In this document: piece after piece, positions 5,716-6,053 of the stretch
How the letters are laid out: every line of letters begins with the position of its first letter
How positions within the stretch are numbered: the first letter of the stretch is position 1
Source: an uncultured Eubacteriales bacterium
GTDB taxonomy: Bacteria; Bacillota; Clostridia; Oscillospirales; UBA644
Length of the DNA: 6,053 bases
Assembly: GCA_959604355.1 (NCBI GenBank)
Contig: CAUHAO010000041.1
Coordinates: 1-6,053, forward strand
Direction of reading: 5' to 3'
Made by a program: the position numbers and the translations under genes
Notes under the pieces: model-generated
What the model saw: only the letters and a program-made list of their open reading frames with translations
Databases searched by the model: none
Told to the model about the DNA's origin: nothing

Positions 5716-5757
5716 TCTTTAAATCTCACTTTTGTTTTATAAAATACCCTTTAACAC

Positions 5758-5786
5758 ATTTTACCATATTCGCGCCTTTATTACAA
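5758..5786 (-). promoter_or_regulatory. Promoter of the CBM9-like gene, extended -10
   Basis: On the minus strand TTGTAA (5786-5781) and TAAAAT (5763-5758) are 17 bases apart. TATGG directly before the -10 matches the Gram-positive extended element TRTGn. The start would be near 5751, leaving a leader of about 36 bases. Slightly upstream, the palindrome ACAATTGT (5800-5807) could be a regulator site or an alternative -35. Confidence 0.6.
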
Positions 5787-5834
5787 GAATACATTAGTGA
5801 CAATTGTTCGAAATGTAAAAACAAATATATATTT

Positions 5835-5858
5835 AATCAGCGTTTTTGAAAATCAGCG
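5835..5858 (+). repeat. Short direct repeat AATCAGCG in the AT-rich spacer
   Basis: AATCAGCG occurs at 5835-5842 and 5851-5858, with a 16-base period. It lies in the AT-rich spacer between the CBM9-like gene and the tRNA, upstream of the tRNA promoter. Apart from the two promoters, I see nothing else in this spacer. The repeat may be chance. Confidence 0.3.
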
Positions 5859-5891
5859 AAAAAAAGTTACCGATATTTTAACATTTACCTA

Positions 5892-5920
5892 TTGCATTTT
5901 GCTGAAAAATGTGGTATTAT
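5892..5920 (+). promoter_or_regulatory. Promoter of the tRNA-Arg gene, extended -10
   Basis: TTGCAT (5892-5897) and TATTAT (5915-5920) are 17 bases apart. TGTGG just before the -10 matches the TRTGn extension. The start would be near 5927, about 17 bases upstream of the mature tRNA 5' end. Confidence 0.65.
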
Positions 5921-5943
5921 ATATAGGCTGAATTAAAGTACAT

Positions 5944-6020
5944 GCGTTGTTAGCTCAGCTGGATAGAGTGACTGGCTACGAACCAGTAGGTCGAGGGTTC
6001 GAGTCCCCCACAGCGCACCA
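5944..6020 (+). tRNA. tRNA-Arg, anticodon ACG
   Basis: The 77-base gene folds into a full cloverleaf. The acceptor stem is 5944-5950 with 6010-6016 (one G-U pair), with discriminator A6017 and an encoded CCA at 6018-6020. The D stem GCTC pairs with GAGT (one G-U). The anticodon stem ACTGG/CCAGT holds the loop CTACGAA, with anticodon ACG at 5978-5980. The T loop is TTCGAGT at 5998-6004. The A34 is normally edited to inosine, so it would read CGU, CGC and CGA. The T stem GAGGG/CCCCC has an A-C mismatch at its second pair (5994 with 6008), which is unusual. The gene is followed directly by a terminator, so it appears to be transcribed alone. Confidence 0.95.
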
Positions 6021-6022
6021 GG

Positions 6023-6053
6023 AACAGTCCGACGGTAATGTCGGGCTGTTTCT
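6023..6053 (+). terminator. Intrinsic terminator of the tRNA-Arg gene
   Basis: AACAGTCCGAC (6023-6033) pairs with GTCGGGCTGTT (6040-6050) in an 11-bp stem with one G-U pair, around the loop GGTAAT. It starts two bases after the tRNA CCA end. The U-run after the stem is cut by the window end. Confidence 0.8.

Noticed and set aside
5716..5943. Possible small gene or array in the AT-rich spacer before the tRNA
   Set aside because: I see no open frame with a ribosome site and only one pair of 8-base direct repeats. Two promoters explain the region.

Overview
The window looks like ordinary chromosomal DNA of a low-to-mid GC Firmicute, most likely a gut-type Clostridia lineage such as Oscillospirales or Christensenellales. 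The evidence is strong Shine-Dalgarno sites, sigma-A type promoters with 17-bp spacers ahead of most genes, a tRNA with an encoded CCA end, and the protein families present. I see no transposase, integrase, phage gene, toxin-antitoxin pair, CRISPR array or defence gene. The taxonomic call is inference.

Layout, left to right. (1) At 1-158 are two tandem hairpins that would form the leader of a minus-strand transcript leaving the window, then back-to-back promoters. (2) At 159-848 (+) is a DUF4163/DUF3298-type protein without a signal peptide. (3) At 845-1153 (-) is a small thioredoxin-fold protein that has lost the first cysteine of its CxxC motif. Genes 2 and 3 converge, and both stop codons come from one TTAA. 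(4) At 1154-1374 is a divergent control region with two consensus-like promoters. (5) At 1375-3804 (+) is an 809-residue cytoplasmic protein that resembles clan GH-D (GH36-like) TIM-barrel glycosidases and carries a discoidin-like domain. (6) At 3913-4752 (+) is a membrane-anchored glycerophosphodiester phosphodiesterase. (7) At 4795-5715 (-) is a secreted protein with a CBM9-like domain, a Pro/Thr linker and a C-terminal membrane anchor. (8) At 5944-6020 (+) is tRNA-Arg(ACG) with its own promoter and terminator.

The genes do not form one operon. Nearly every one has its own promoter, and hairpin terminators separate the transcripts. Two of the five proteins point to carbohydrate chemistry (the glycosidase-like protein and the CBM9-like surface protein). 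The phosphodiesterase would act on glycerophosphodiesters from lipid or teichoic acid turnover. No transporter or regulator links them here.

I do not see a convincing new multi-gene system. The best leads are the orphan glycosidase-like protein, the degenerate redox motif, the shared-stop gene pair with a terminator hairpin inside coding sequence, and the double-hairpin leader at the left edge.
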